From Demequina muriae (GTDB taxonomy: Bacteria > Actinomycetota > Actinomycetes > Actinomycetales > Demequinaceae), in NCBI RefSeq assembly GCF_030418295.1, contig NZ_JAUHQA010000001.1, positions 2,294,001-2,358,000 of the forward strand: DNA of 64,000 nt. The letters are read 5' to 3'. Under the pieces are notes generated by a model. It was not told the DNA's origin, made no database searches, and was given only the letters and a program-made list of their open reading frames with translations. How positions within the stretch are numbered: position 1 is the stretch's first letter; each line of letters begins with the position of its first letter. A program made the position numbers and the translations under genes. This document shows positions 7,731 through 19,453 of the stretch, in pieces.

Positions 7731-9332
7731 ATGACCGACGACGTTGCCTCGACGCCCTGGACCGGATACGCGCCATCTGCGGCGTGGGATGAGGCGATGG
7801 ACGTCGACGGACGCATCCGCGAACCGTACGCACGCGTCTATGCCGAGATCGACCGCATGTCCGGCGACGACCTCGTGTCACGGGCCGAGGCGCTCGCCAA
7901 CACGTATCTCGCCCAGGGCGTGACCTTCGATCACGCGGGCGAGGAGCGGCCCTTCCCGCTCGACATCGTGCCGCGCGTCATCGGCGGCGACGAGTGGGAC
8001 ATCATCTCGCCCGGTGTGTCCCAGCGCGTCAAGGGGCTCGAGGCCTTCCTCGCGGACGTGTACGGCTCCCAGCACTGCGTCACCGACGGCATCGTGCCAC
8101 GGCGGCTCATCGCGACGTCGCCGCACTTCTACCGCAAGGTCGCGGGTGTCGAGCCCGCCAACGGGGTGCGGGTGCACGTGTCAGGCATCGACCTGGTGCG
8201 GGACCAGCACGGCATCTGGCGAGTGCTCGAGGACAACGTGCGCGTCCCGTCGGGCGTGAGCTACGTGCTGTCCAACCGGCGCGCGATGTCGCAGATGTTC
8301 CCTGAGATGTTCGGTGCAATGGGCATCCGGCCCGTCCTGGAGTACTCGCGCCGGCTGCGGGCATCGCTCGCCAAATCCGCTCCCGAGGGCGTGGATGACC
8401 CCACGATCGTGGTGCTGACGCCGGGCGTGTACAACTCCGCGTACTACGAGCACTCGTTGCTCGCCCGCACGATGGGCGTCGAGCTCGTCGAAGGTCGCGA
8501 CCTCGAGACCACCAACGGACGCGTGTACATGCGCACCACGGCGGGCCGGCGCCGCGTCGACGTGATCTACCGCCGGGTCGACGACGACTACCTCGACCCG
8601 GTCGCCTTCCGCTCCGACAGTGCGCTGGGTGCCCCAGGACTCGTGACCGCGGCGCGGCTGGGCAACGTCACCATCGCCAACGCGATCGGCAACGGCGTGG
8701 CGGACGACAAGCTGATGTACACCTACATGCCGGACCTGATCCGGTACTACCTGGGCGAGGAGCCGATCCTTCCGAACGTGGACACCTGGCGCCTCGAGGA
8801 GGCCGATGCGCGCGAAGAGGTGCTCGACCGCCTCGACGAGCTCGTCGTCAAGCCAGTCGACGGCGCGGGCGGCAAGGGCGTCACCATCGGCCCGCGCGCC
8901 TCCAAGGACGAGCTCGCGCAGGTGCGCAACCAGATTCTGCGCGACCCGCGCGGCTGGATCGCGCAGCCGGTCGTGCAGCTGTCCACGGTGCCCACGCTGA
9001 CGGACGACGGCCTCGAGCCCCGCCACGTCGACCTGCGCCCCTTCGCCATCAACGACGGCGAGGACGTGTGGGTCCTCCCCGGCGGCCTGACGAGGGTCGC
9101 GCTTGCACGCGGGCAGCTCATCGTGAACTCGTCTCAAGGCGGCGGGTCCAAGGACACGTGGGTGCTCGGCGGAGTACGCCACCGAGGCTCGTCCCAGGCG
9201 CCACCCGAGTCGCGGATCGAGTTGAGCGGGATGACGTCGGTGCCGCAGGCCGCGCACCCTGAGGACAACATCGCGGGGCAGCAGGCGCAGCAGCAACAGC
9301 AGCAGCGGACCCAAGGGAGCGAGCCATGCTGA
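7731..9332 (+). CDS. Circularly permuted ATP-grasp type 2 protein
   Basis: A 533-residue predicted ATP-dependent carboxylate-amine ligase of the circularly permuted ATP-grasp family (DUF404/DUF407 architecture). Visible blocks include RPFPLDIVPRVIGGDEW near residue 75, VLEDNVRVPSGVSYVLSNRR near 175, and VVKPVDGAGGKGVTIGPRAS near 378, the ATP-binding loop. The C-terminus is a low-complexity Gln-rich tail (AQQQQQQR) not needed for the fold. It overlaps the alpha-E gene by seven bases and is followed by a transglutaminase gene. This three-gene cassette is widespread in bacteria, with no firmly known substrate; peptide or amide synthesis is inferred from the folds. Confidence 0.9.
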   Translation: MTDDVASTPWTGYAPSAAWDEAMDVDGRIREPYARVYAEIDRMSGDDLVSRAEALANTYLAQGVTFDHAGEERPFPLDIVPRVIGGDEWDIISPGVSQRVKGLEAFLADVYGSQHCVTDGIVPRRLIATSPHFYRKVAGVEPANGVRVHVSGIDLVRDQHGIWRVLEDNVRVPSGVSYVLSNRRAMSQMFPEMFGAMGIRPVLEYSRRLRASLAKSAPEGVDDPTIVVLTPGVYNSAYYEHSLLARTMGVELVEGRDLETTNGRVYMRTTAGRRRVDVIYRRVDDDYLDPVAFRSDSALGAPGLVTAARLGNVTIANAIGNGVADDKLMYTYMPDLIRYYLGEEPILPNVDTWRLEEADAREEVLDRLDELVVKPVDGAGGKGVTIGPRASKDELAQVRNQILRDPRGWIAQPVVQLSTVPTLTDDGLEPRHVDLRPFAINDGEDVWVLPGGLTRVALARGQLIVNSSQGGGSKDTWVLGGVRHRGSSQAPPESRIELSGMTSVPQAAHPEDNIAGQQAQQQQQQRTQGSEPC

Positions 9333-10249
9333 GCCGGATCGCCGAGTCACTGTTCTGGATCGGCCGCTACGTCGAGCGCGCGGACAACACCGCCCGACTG
9401 CTCGACGTGCACCTCAACGTGCTGCTCGAGGACCCGTGGGTCGACGAGCCCAGCGCCAACGCGTCGCTCCTGTCGGTGATGAACATCCCTCACGAGGACC
9501 AGGTGAACCGCGACGACGTGCTGCGCAAGCTCGCGTTCGACGTGGGCAGCTCTGCGTCGATCGCCGGCACCCTCACCGCTGCGCGTGAGAATGCCCGTCG
9601 CGCCCGCGAGGTGATCAGCACCGAGGTGTGGGAGGCGCTCAACACCACGCGCATGGGCCTGCCGCGATGGACCCGGGCGTCCCGGCCTCACGAGTACTTC
9701 GTCTGGGTCCGCGAGCGGGCGGCCATCGTGTGGGGACTGTCGTCGGCGACCACGTCGCGTGACGACGCGTGGCACTTCATGGAGCTGGGACGGTCGCTCG
9801 AGCGAGCAGACATGATCGCCCGCCTGCTCATGACCCGCAGCCTCGAGGGCACCACCGGGCCCAACTGGACCACGCTGCTGCGCACGTGCTCGGCCCACGA
9901 GGCCTATCTCCGTACGGTGCGTGCGCTCGTGACCGAGGAGCGCGCCGCCGAGTTCCTGCTGATCGATCGACTGTTCCCACGGTCCATCGCGTACAACCTC
10001 GACCGGGCCGAGACGATCCTCACCGAGATCGAGGGCTCGGAGTCGAACCGGGCGCTCGCCGGCCGGGCGCGCCTCGCGCTCGGGCGCGCACGCACGAATC
10101 TCGAGTACAGCCCCGTGCGCGACATCCTCGACGACCTCGTGCCCCAGATGCACGAGGTCCAGCGCGCGTGCGCGACGGCCTCGGACCTGATTCGGGACCG
10201 CTACTTCCTGCCGGCCGCGACGGTCGCATGGAACCAGGAGGCACTGTGA
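9326..10249 (+). CDS. Alpha-E domain-containing protein
   Basis: A 307-residue all-alpha protein of the alpha-E (DUF403) family. It opens with the hallmark MLSRIAESLFWIGRYVERAD and contains a second related block, FMELGRSLERADMIARLLM, near residue 150. Helical segments dominate; no signal peptide or membrane helix is visible. It always travels with the ATP-grasp and transglutaminase partners, and here overlaps both (ATGCTGA at the start, GTGA at the end), so a complex or coupled pathway is likely. Its biochemical role is unknown. Confidence 0.88.
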   Translation: MLSRIAESLFWIGRYVERADNTARLLDVHLNVLLEDPWVDEPSANASLLSVMNIPHEDQVNRDDVLRKLAFDVGSSASIAGTLTAARENARRAREVISTEVWEALNTTRMGLPRWTRASRPHEYFVWVRERAAIVWGLSSATTSRDDAWHFMELGRSLERADMIARLLMTRSLEGTTGPNWTTLLRTCSAHEAYLRTVRALVTEERAAEFLLIDRLFPRSIAYNLDRAETILTEIEGSESNRALAGRARLALGRARTNLEYSPVRDILDDLVPQMHEVQRACATASDLIRDRYFLPAATVAWNQEAL

Positions 10250-11082
10250 CCCAGCTGAAGATCGAGCACCGCACGCACTTCCGGTACGGCAAGGATGTGC
10301 CGTCGTCGTACAACGAGGCTCGCCTCACGCCCGCCTGGCTGCCGCGCCAGCGAGTGCTCGACTCCAAGGTCGAGATCTCTCCGGTGTCGTGGCGGACCAC
10401 GTACCGGGACTACTGGGAGTGCGACGTCACGGCCTTCGAGGTCCTGCTGCCCCATCGCACGCTCACGGTGCTCGGCTCCTCGCTGGTCGAGATCGTGCCC
10501 CAACCCGTCCGTGCAGAGCGCGCAGACTGGGACACGCTCCACGGTCCGCGGTTCCAGGACCTGCTGTGCGAGTACCTCGATCACTCCGCGATGACGGAAC
10601 CCCCTCCCGAGCTCGCCGACTTCGCGAGCGAGGCCGCAGGCCGCATGACCCCAGACGACACGGCGCGTGCGATCTGCCAGTTCCTCTACGACGAGATCCA
10701 GTACGTGCCGGGAGCGACGAACGTGCACACCGCCGCATCGGACGCGTGGAACGCGCGGTCGGGCGTCTGCCAGGACCTGGCTCAGCTCGCCGCCGGGGCG
10801 CTGCGCAGCGTAGGGATCCCCGCGAGGTACGTGTCCGGCTATCTGCACCCGAAGCGGGATGCCGAGATCGGCGAGACCGTCAACGGCGAGTCTCACGCCT
10901 GGATCGAGTGGTGGACGGGGGAGTGGACCGGTTTCGACCCCACGAACGACCGCGAGGTGGGCGACCATCACGTGATCGTGGGTCGGGCCCGTGAGTACTC
11001 CGACATTCCGCCGCTCACCGGCGTGGTCGCGGGCAGCACCGAGCATCTGGACGTCACGGTCTCCGTCACCCAGGTGTCCTGA
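10246..11082 (+). CDS. Transglutaminase-family cysteine peptidase-like protein
   Basis: A 278-residue protein with an N-terminal beta domain (LKIEHRTHFRYGKDVPSSYN) and a transglutaminase-like core. The catalytic triad is visible as Cys in SGVCQDLAQLAAGALR near residue 176, His in GESHAWIEWW near 217 and Asp in WTGFDPTND near 230. The GTG at 10246 overlaps the alpha-E stop. The role may be amide hydrolysis or transamidation of a peptide made by the ATP-grasp partner (inference from the cassette). Confidence 0.9.
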   Translation: MTQLKIEHRTHFRYGKDVPSSYNEARLTPAWLPRQRVLDSKVEISPVSWRTTYRDYWECDVTAFEVLLPHRTLTVLGSSLVEIVPQPVRAERADWDTLHGPRFQDLLCEYLDHSAMTEPPPELADFASEAAGRMTPDDTARAICQFLYDEIQYVPGATNVHTAASDAWNARSGVCQDLAQLAAGALRSVGIPARYVSGYLHPKRDAEIGETVNGESHAWIEWWTGEWTGFDPTNDREVGDHHVIVGRAREYSDIPPLTGVVAGSTEHLDVTVSVTQVS

Positions 11083-11124
11083 GGGGCGCGGCGACCACCG
11101 GGAAGGAGCGGCCGTGGTCGCCGA

Positions 11125-11130
11125 TAGAAT
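11125..11130 (+). promoter_or_regulatory. -10 box, leuS
   Basis: TAGAAT ends six bases before the GTG at 11137. The GGAAGGAG further upstream (11101-11108) is too far from the start to serve as the ribosome site. Confidence 0.5.
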
Positions 11131-11136
11131 CGCCGG

Positions 11137-13641
<2,505 letters not shown>

Positions 13642-13707
13642 CGACGCAGCTCGAGCGCGCAGGCATGGTCTGCGAGGGGCGGCGCAGCGCGCTGGCGTCA
13701 CGGTCGG

Positions 13708-13713
13708 TACGCT
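13708..13713 (+). promoter_or_regulatory. -10 box, degV
   Basis: TACGCT ends seven bases before the ATG at 13721. Confidence 0.45.
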
Positions 13714-13720
13714 GACCCCC

Positions 13721-14584
13721 ATGTCAGGAGCCGTCGCCGTCATCACCGACTCGGCGGCGTCGCTCCCGCCGGCGTTGGCACGCACGTGGGGGATCGGCGT
13801 CGTCCCGCTCCAGGTCGTGATCGACGGCGAGGCCCATGACGAGGGCGAGCGGATGGGCGCCGACCAGGTGATCGAGGCCCTGATCGCCGGGCGCGAGGCG
13901 AGCACGTCGCAGCCGTCCGTCGCGGCCTTCGAGCGCGCGTTCGCGCGGGCCGCTCGGGAAGGCGCGACTCACGTCGTCGCGGTACTCATCTCGTCGAAGA
14001 TGTCCGGCACGGTCAATGGGGCGCGGTCCGCCGCGGCGGCGGCCGACGTGCCCGTGACCGTGGTCGACTCCAGGACGTTGGCGATGGCCACCGGCTTCGC
14101 CGCCATCGCCGCCGCGGCGCTCGCACGTGAAGGCGCCGGCCCTGCCGAGGTGGCGGCCGAGGCCGAACGGGTCGCACGGAGCTCACAGTGCGTGTTCACG
14201 GTCGATACTCTCGACTTCCTGCGACGCGGAGGGCGGGTCTCGCCTGCGGTCGCCGCCGTCGGGCGAGTGCTCAGCGTCAGGCCGGTTCTCGAGCTCGTCG
14301 ATGGCGAGGTGGCGATGGTGGAGCGCGTGCGCAGCACGCACCGGGCCCGGGCTGCGGTGCTGGCACGCGCGGAGGCCGCGATGGCCCCGATGGCGAGGCC
14401 CGCATCGGCCGTCATGATGCTGGGTGACGCGTCGTACGGGGATCAGGCCGCCCACGACCTCGAGGAGCGCCACCCGGATCTCGGGCTGCTGGTGCGCACC
14501 CCGGTGAGCGCGGTGCTCGCGGTTCACACGGGTCCGGGCACGTTCGCGGCGGTCGCGGCAGACCTCCCCGCACGCGTGCGATGA
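13721..14584 (+). CDS. DegV family fatty-acid-binding protein
   Basis: A 287-residue DegV protein. VAVITDSAASLPPALA at the start and TSQPSVAAFERAFARA near residue 60 are the lipid-binding signature. HVVAVLISSKMSGTVNGARSA contains the conserved Ser that contacts the fatty acid carboxylate. DegV (FakB-like) proteins present fatty acids to a FakA kinase; no fakA is visible here. It stands alone between leuS and comEA. Confidence 0.88.
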   Translation: MSGAVAVITDSAASLPPALARTWGIGVVPLQVVIDGEAHDEGERMGADQVIEALIAGREASTSQPSVAAFERAFARAAREGATHVVAVLISSKMSGTVNGARSAAAAADVPVTVVDSRTLAMATGFAAIAAAALAREGAGPAEVAAEAERVARSSQCVFTVDTLDFLRRGGRVSPAVAAVGRVLSVRPVLELVDGEVAMVERVRSTHRARAAVLARAEAAMAPMARPASAVMMLGDASYGDQAAHDLEERHPDLGLLVRTPVSAVLAVHTGPGTFAAVAADLPARVR

Positions 14585-14684
14585 CGCCGCCTCCTGACGA
14601 CCGCCGTCCGTCCCCAGGGCTCGACTGACCTCCCGACCCCACCACGCACTGCGGTGGTCGACGGGCTAGCCGACGGACCCGATC

Positions 14685-14690
14685 TACGGT
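14685..14690 (+). promoter_or_regulatory. -10 box, comEA-comEC
   Basis: TACGGT ends six bases before the GTG at 14697. Confidence 0.45.
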
Positions 14691-14696
14691 GCTCGC

Positions 14697-15467
14697 GTGC
14701 CCCCGTCTCCCCGTCCCCCTGGCCCTCCGGGCGACCGCGACGCGCTGTCGCAGCCACCCGGAGCGGACGTCCCCGCGCGCTGGGCCGACAGCGCCTCGCG
14801 GGTCGCGTCTCGCGCGTACGCCGCCGCATACGGCAGGGAGATCGTCGACGATGCGACCCGAGTGCGGTGGCGACTCGAGCCCCGGGTCGCGACGACCGCC
14901 GCCGTGGCCCTCGTGCTCCTGGCGCTGGGGGCATGGTGGGTCGCCCGTGCGGAGCCACCGCTGCCGGCCCATGTCCAGTCCTCGGCCGCGGCCTCGCCGA
15001 CCGTCTCTGCCGTCGTGGGCCATGGCCTGAGCGTCTCTCCGACGCCCACGACGACGGCCGTCGTGGTGCACGTGAGCGGCGCCGTCGATGAGCCGGGGCT
15101 CGTCACGCTGAGCGCCGATGCGCGCGTGGCGGACGCGATCGATCGCGCCGGGGGAGCGGCGCCGTCCGCCGACCTCGGAGCGGTCAATCTCGCTCGCCGG
15201 CCCCACGACGGCGAGCACATTCATGTGCCGGAGGTGGGAGAGCCCGTCGCTGCGAGCGGCCAGGCCGCTCCGGCGGGGCCGGTCGACCTCAACTCCGCCA
15301 CGGCCCAGCAGCTCGAGGAGCTGCCCGGCATCGGACCCGTGATCGCCGAGCGCATCGTTGCGGAGCGGGAGGCGAACGGGCCCTTTGCGTCGCTCGAGGA
15401 CCTCACGCGCGTGAGCGGTGTCGGCGACGCTCTCGTCGCAGGCCTGGCCGACTCCGCGGTCGCGTGA
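14697..15467 (+). CDS. comEA: ComEA-like DNA-binding competence protein
   Basis: A 256-residue membrane-anchored DNA receptor. A Pro-rich cytoplasmic N-terminus (1-65) is followed by one membrane helix (about 68-88), then an SLBB domain (VHVSGAVDEPGLVTL near 122) and a C-terminal helix-hairpin-helix pair (VDLNSATAQQLEELPGIGP near 197, then a second GVGDALVAGL). This is the usual actinobacterial ComEA architecture, with the DNA-binding part outside the membrane. The stop overlaps the comEC start. Confidence 0.92.
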   Translation: MPPSPRPPGPPGDRDALSQPPGADVPARWADSASRVASRAYAAAYGREIVDDATRVRWRLEPRVATTAAVALVLLALGAWWVARAEPPLPAHVQSSAAASPTVSAVVGHGLSVSPTPTTTAVVVHVSGAVDEPGLVTLSADARVADAIDRAGGAAPSADLGAVNLARRPHDGEHIHVPEVGEPVAASGQAAPAGPVDLNSATAQQLEELPGIGPVIAERIVAEREANGPFASLEDLTRVSGVGDALVAGLADSAVA

Positions 15468-17755
15468 GCACTGTTCACGACGCGCGCCTGGTGCCAGCCG
15501 CCGGTGCGGCGTGGGCTGCGGCGCTCGTCGCCACGTCCGGGGGGCGTGTGCCCCTCGGGGTCGCCGTGCTCCTCGTGTGCCTCGGATGCGGCGGGGCCGC
15601 AGTCGCGATGCTGCGGGGATCGCGAATCGCGGCGACGTGCGCCCTCGTGTGCGCGGTCGCGGGTGGCGTGACAGGGGTGGCCACGGCTCAAGGTGATCGC
15701 GAGGCAGCGTCCGGCGAGGCCATCATCGCCGCTGGCGACACTGAGGCGTGGATCACGGTGACCAGTCAGGCCACCCCGCTCACGGGGTGGGACGGGGGCG
15801 AACGCCACCGGGTCGCTGCGACCGTCTCCGCGTGGCGTCCGCAGTGTCGAGAGCCGCCCTCGTGTGCGCCGTGGAGAGCATCCGACGCCCCGGTGATGGT
15901 GTCACTGGAGGCGCCGCCACGCCGGGGAGATGCGCTCCGAGTCGAGGCTCTCTGGGTCGCGTCGGACCGTGGCCGTGCGGCAGCGGTCGCGTGGGACGCT
16001 CGCACTGTCGAGGTCGGCCCGCCATCCTTGCTCGTCGCATGGCGCGCGAGCTTCGACCGAGCGACGGCTGGGGTAGACCCCTCGTCCCGCGGCCTCGTGC
16101 GCGGCATGGTCGTGGGGGACACCTCGAGCATGCCGCCGTCGCAGGAGCGGGAGATGCGCGTGGCGGGGCTCGCCCATCTCACCGCCGTGTCGGGAGCCCA
16201 CTTCGCGATCCTCATCATGGCGAGCGGTGGCGCGATGGCGGCGATGCGCGCACCGCGCGCGATCCGCGCGGGAGTGATCCTTGCGGTGGCGGTCATCTTC
16301 GCGGCCCTCGTGGGGGCGGAGTCCTCGGTGCTGCGCGCGCTCGGGATGGCGGTGGCCGTCGCTCTCGCCACGGCGTGGGGACGGCCGGCGCGAGGACTCG
16401 CGGCCCTCGCAGCCTCGGTCACCGTGCTGATGGTGGTCGAGCCGGAGCTCTCGGGGTCGCTCGGGTTCGCGATGTCCGTGCTCGCGGTCGCCGCGATCGT
16501 GCTGTGGTCGCCACGCGTCGCGGTGACGCTCGCTCGCGTGGTGACGCCCGGCCTGGCGCGAGTGGCGGCGATCCCCATCGTCGCGCAGGCGGCGGTCACG
16601 CCGGTGCTCGTGGTCATCGAGCCGCGCCTCGGGCCCTACGCCGTGATCGCGAATCTGGCCGCCGGCATCGCCGTGCTGCCGACCATGCTCGTGGGAGCGA
16701 CGACGCTCGTGCTCGCGGCTGGCTTCCCCTGGGCGGCGGCGGCCGCCGCGCAGCTGGCCGGCCTGTGCGCCTCGGCGATCGCGATGATCGCGCGTGTGAG
16801 CGCGGGTGCGCCAGGCTCCTGGCTGTCGTGGCCGGCGGGCGTGCTCGGCGTGATCCTGGCGGCACTCGTCACCGCCTGCCTCATCGCGGCGACCGTGCTT
16901 CATCACCCCAGCAGGCGCGTCGCCGCCCTCGTCGGGGCGTGCGCGTTGACAGGCGCGAGCCTTGCGGTCGCGGCGGGAGCGGAGAGCCCCGTCATGCGGG
17001 ACTGGGACATTGCCGTCTGCGACGTCGGTCAAGGTGACATGCTCCTGCTGCGGGCGGCGCCCGGTGCAGCGGTCGTGATCGATACCGGCCCGCCCGGCGG
17101 CGGCGCGTCGGCCTGCCTGGAGCGCCACGGGGTGGAGCGCGTTCCTGTACTCGTGCTCACCCACCCCCATCAGGATCACGACGGCGCCGTGGTGTCCGTG
17201 CTGGGGGCCGCGACGGTCGAATCGGCCTGGGTGGCGGAGGCGGGAGCGCGTGGCCCGGCAGCGAGCGCTCTCGCCGGCGCGGGCGTGCCCGTCGAGGTGC
17301 CCCGCCCCGGACGCCAGGAGCAGGTGGGTCGGGTGGCGTTGACGGTGTTGTCGGAGGCGCATGCGGACCCGGGCGAGGACGGCAATGATGCCAGCGTGAT
17401 CGTTCACGCGGCAGCGGGGGAGACGACCCTGCTTGCGCTGGGGGACCTGGAGCGGCGGGGGCAGCAGGGCCTGCTGACGCAGTTGAGTGGCGGGGTCGCG
17501 GTCGATGTCGTGAAGGTCGCCCATCACGGCTCGGCTGATCAGCTGCCGGCGCTCGCCGCACGCATCGACGCCGTCGTCGCGGTCGTCACGGTGGGGCTCG
17601 ACAACAGGCACGGTCACCCGACTGACGAGGCGCTCGAACTGTACGGCGCTGGCGCGGAGGCGCTTCTGCGCACCGATCTGTGCGGCGACGTCCACCTCGG
17701 CACCGTCGACGGCGCGCTCACGTGGTCGCGCTGTCCGACGGACGTGGCACGCTAG
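15464..17755 (+). CDS. comEC: ComEC/Rec2 DNA uptake channel protein
   Basis: A 763-residue multi-spanning protein expected to form the channel for single-stranded DNA entry. Hydrophobic segments occupy about residues 10-75 and 240-505. The competence domain holds AHLTAVSGAHFAILIM near residue 240. The C-terminal part (from about 515) is a metallo-beta-lactamase-like domain with DVGQGDMLLL and THPHQDHDGA, the HxHxDH-type site expected for strand degradation. The GTG at 15464 overlaps comEA. No type IV pilus genes are visible nearby. Confidence 0.93.
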   Translation: MSTVHDARLVPAAGAAWAAALVATSGGRVPLGVAVLLVCLGCGGAAVAMLRGSRIAATCALVCAVAGGVTGVATAQGDREAASGEAIIAAGDTEAWITVTSQATPLTGWDGGERHRVAATVSAWRPQCREPPSCAPWRASDAPVMVSLEAPPRRGDALRVEALWVASDRGRAAAVAWDARTVEVGPPSLLVAWRASFDRATAGVDPSSRGLVRGMVVGDTSSMPPSQEREMRVAGLAHLTAVSGAHFAILIMASGGAMAAMRAPRAIRAGVILAVAVIFAALVGAESSVLRALGMAVAVALATAWGRPARGLAALAASVTVLMVVEPELSGSLGFAMSVLAVAAIVLWSPRVAVTLARVVTPGLARVAAIPIVAQAAVTPVLVVIEPRLGPYAVIANLAAGIAVLPTMLVGATTLVLAAGFPWAAAAAAQLAGLCASAIAMIARVSAGAPGSWLSWPAGVLGVILAALVTACLIAATVLHHPSRRVAALVGACALTGASLAVAAGAESPVMRDWDIAVCDVGQGDMLLLRAAPGAAVVIDTGPPGGGASACLERHGVERVPVLVLTHPHQDHDGAVVSVLGAATVESAWVAEAGARGPAASALAGAGVPVEVPRPGRQEQVGRVALTVLSEAHADPGEDGNDASVIVHAAAGETTLLALGDLERRGQQGLLTQLSGGVAVDVVKVAHHGSADQLPALAARIDAVVAVVTVGLDNRHGHPTDEALELYGAGAEALLRTDLCGDVHLGTVDGALTWSRCPTDVAR

Positions 17756-17759
17756 TCCC

Positions 17760-18743
17760 ATGCCGCCCCGTACCCGCGCCGCCGAGCCGACGTGGCACCG
17801 CGCACAGCCCGCGCCACTCGTGCTCGTGAGCGGACCGGAGTCGTTGCTCGCCGACCGCGCCGTGGAGCTCATCCACCGCGCGATGGGTGCCGGAGTCGCG
17901 CTCACGGCTCTCGACGCCGGCGCGTACTCGCGCGGCGCACTGCTCGCCGCCGCGAGCCCTTCGCTGTTCGACGAGCCAGGCCTGGTGGTGGTGCGAGGCG
18001 CCGAAGCGATGAACGACGAGTTCCTGGCCGATGCGCTCGCGTACGCTCAGGCGCCGGACCCTGAGGTGGTCGTCGTCATCCTGCATGGCGGGGGTGTGCG
18101 AGGCAAGCGCCTGCTCGACACCCTGCGCAAGGCGGGAGTTCCCGAATACCTCTGCCCGGCGGTCAAGAAGGACGCCGAGCTCGTGGACTTCGTGCGTGCC
18201 GAGTTCGAGCGCGAGCGGCGTCCGGTGCAGGCCGTGGTGGCTCGCCGACTGCTCGATGCGGTCGGCGGCGACGTGTCGGAGCTCGCGGCGGCATGCCAGC
18301 AGCTGATGAACGACGTCGAGGGCACCGTCGATGAGGAGTCAGTCGCGCGATACTACGGCTCGCGCGTCAACGCCACCGCGTTCGCGGTGGCCGATGCCGC
18401 CATCGCCGGCGACGTGCGGCAGGCGATCGCGCTGACGCGCCACGCGCTGTCCTCGGGCGTGGATCCCGTGCCCCTGACCGCGGCGCTCGCCGCCAAGCTG
18501 CGGACGCTCGCCAAGGTCGGGGCGTCACGAGGGCGCGGACTTGACCCCACCAAGGACCTGAACATCGCGCCCTGGCAGGTGGATCGCGCGCGTCGCGACC
18601 TGCGGCGATGGACGGCGGAGACGCTCGGCGAGGCGATCGAGCTGGTCGCCGAGGCCGACGCCGACATCAAGGGCGGCGGCCGTGCCCCGCACTTCGCCAT
18701 GGAGCGGGTGGTCAGGCGCGTCGCTCAGCTGGCGGCGGACTGA
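17760..18743 (+). CDS. holA: DNA polymerase III delta subunit
   Basis: Clamp-loader subunit of 327 residues that opens the beta sliding clamp. PLVLVSGPESLLADRAVELI is the degenerate nucleotide-binding start typical of HolA. The collar-domain helices fill the C-terminal part (FAMERVVRRVAQLA). The order comEA-comEC-holA is conserved in actinobacteria. Its last 19 bases overlap, tail to tail, the end of the EAL gene on the other strand. Confidence 0.93.
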   Translation: MPPRTRAAEPTWHRAQPAPLVLVSGPESLLADRAVELIHRAMGAGVALTALDAGAYSRGALLAAASPSLFDEPGLVVVRGAEAMNDEFLADALAYAQAPDPEVVVVILHGGGVRGKRLLDTLRKAGVPEYLCPAVKKDAELVDFVRAEFERERRPVQAVVARRLLDAVGGDVSELAAACQQLMNDVEGTVDEESVARYYGSRVNATAFAVADAAIAGDVRQAIALTRHALSSGVDPVPLTAALAAKLRTLAKVGASRGRGLDPTKDLNIAPWQVDRARRDLRRWTAETLGEAIELVAEADADIKGGGRAPHFAMERVVRRVAQLAAD

Positions 18744-19426
18744 TCCTCGGCCAGCGGGTCACGCCCGCGGTCCATGATGATTGCGGGCTCGAAGAGGTGG
18801 CCCTGGTAGAGATCGAACCCCAGCTCCTGACACCACGCGAGGGTGCCGGCGTCCTCGACGCGCTCCGCGATCATGGTGCAGCCGGGGCTGCGTCCCACGG
18901 TGGCGAGATCGGGGCCGCGTGCGGCGAGGTCCCGCACGTCGATCTTCACGTAGTCGGCGTGCTCGAGCAGCGCCAACTGTGACGTGGTGCCCACGAAGTC
19001 ATCGATCGCGACCCGGTAGCCCTCCGCTCGCAGCGTGCGCACGCGGTCGCGCAGCGCCTCGTCCGCGAACGCGGACTCCACGACCTCGATCACGGCCTGG
19101 TCGGGCGCGAAGCCGATCCAGTCGCGCTCGATCAGGTAGCTGCGGGTGAAGTTGACGAACGCCAGCTGGTCGAGCGGTGGGCGCTCGTCGAGGTGGAAGG
19201 CGGCCGCCACGACGTGCTCCGTCGCGCGGTCCTGTTGGCGCGAGTTCCAGAGGTCGACGCGCAGCCCCACACGACCGGGGGCGCGGAACAGCAGCTCGTA
19301 CGCGTAGAGATCGCGATCAGCGGTGAAGATCCCCTGACGGCCCAGGAGCACCCGTCGTGACGCGCCCGAATGGCGTCCCGATGCAGGCAGGTGCCAGGTT
19401 CGGGGAGCGGCCGGGGCGCGGGTCAC
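18725..19426 (-). CDS. Stand-alone EAL domain protein
   Basis: An EAL fold of 233 residues from a likely leaderless GTG at 19426; an ATG at 19450 would add eight residues. Most c-di-GMP phosphodiesterase ligands have counterparts: ELLFR for EALxR, FVNFTRSYL (Asn), VIEVVES, AIDDFVGTTSQL for DDFGTG, KIDV, AERVED and YQGHLF. The sequence resembles the EAL half of EAL-HDOD (YuxH-type) proteins, but no HDOD domain follows. It may be an active or merely sensory domain. It lies between holA and rpsT, with its end overlapping holA by 19 bases. Confidence 0.8.
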   Translation of the reverse strand: MTRAPAAPRTWHLPASGRHSGASRRVLLGRQGIFTADRDLYAYELLFRAPGRVGLRVDLWNSRQQDRATEHVVAAAFHLDERPPLDQLAFVNFTRSYLIERDWIGFAPDQAVIEVVESAFADEALRDRVRTLRAEGYRVAIDDFVGTTSQLALLEHADYVKIDVRDLAARGPDLATVGRSPGCTMIAERVEDAGTLAWCQELGFDLYQGHLFEPAIIMDRGRDPLAEDQSAAS

Positions 19427-19433
19427 GGTCGAG

Positions 19434-19439
19434 ACGATA
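19434..19439 (-). promoter_or_regulatory. -10 box, EAL gene
   Basis: TATCGT on the minus strand ends seven bases before the GTG at 19426. It lies just past the rpsT terminator, which supports the shorter start. Confidence 0.4.
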
Positions 19440-19453
19440 TCGGCATGCACGGC

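Noticed and set aside
9280..9320. CAG-rich repeat in the ATP-grasp gene as a separate repeat element
   Set aside because: It encodes the in-frame Gln-rich C-terminal tail and is simple low complexity.
14637..14660. CCACC/GGTGG hairpin after degV as a terminator
   Set aside because: Only five base pairs with mismatches in the loop region; too weak to call.
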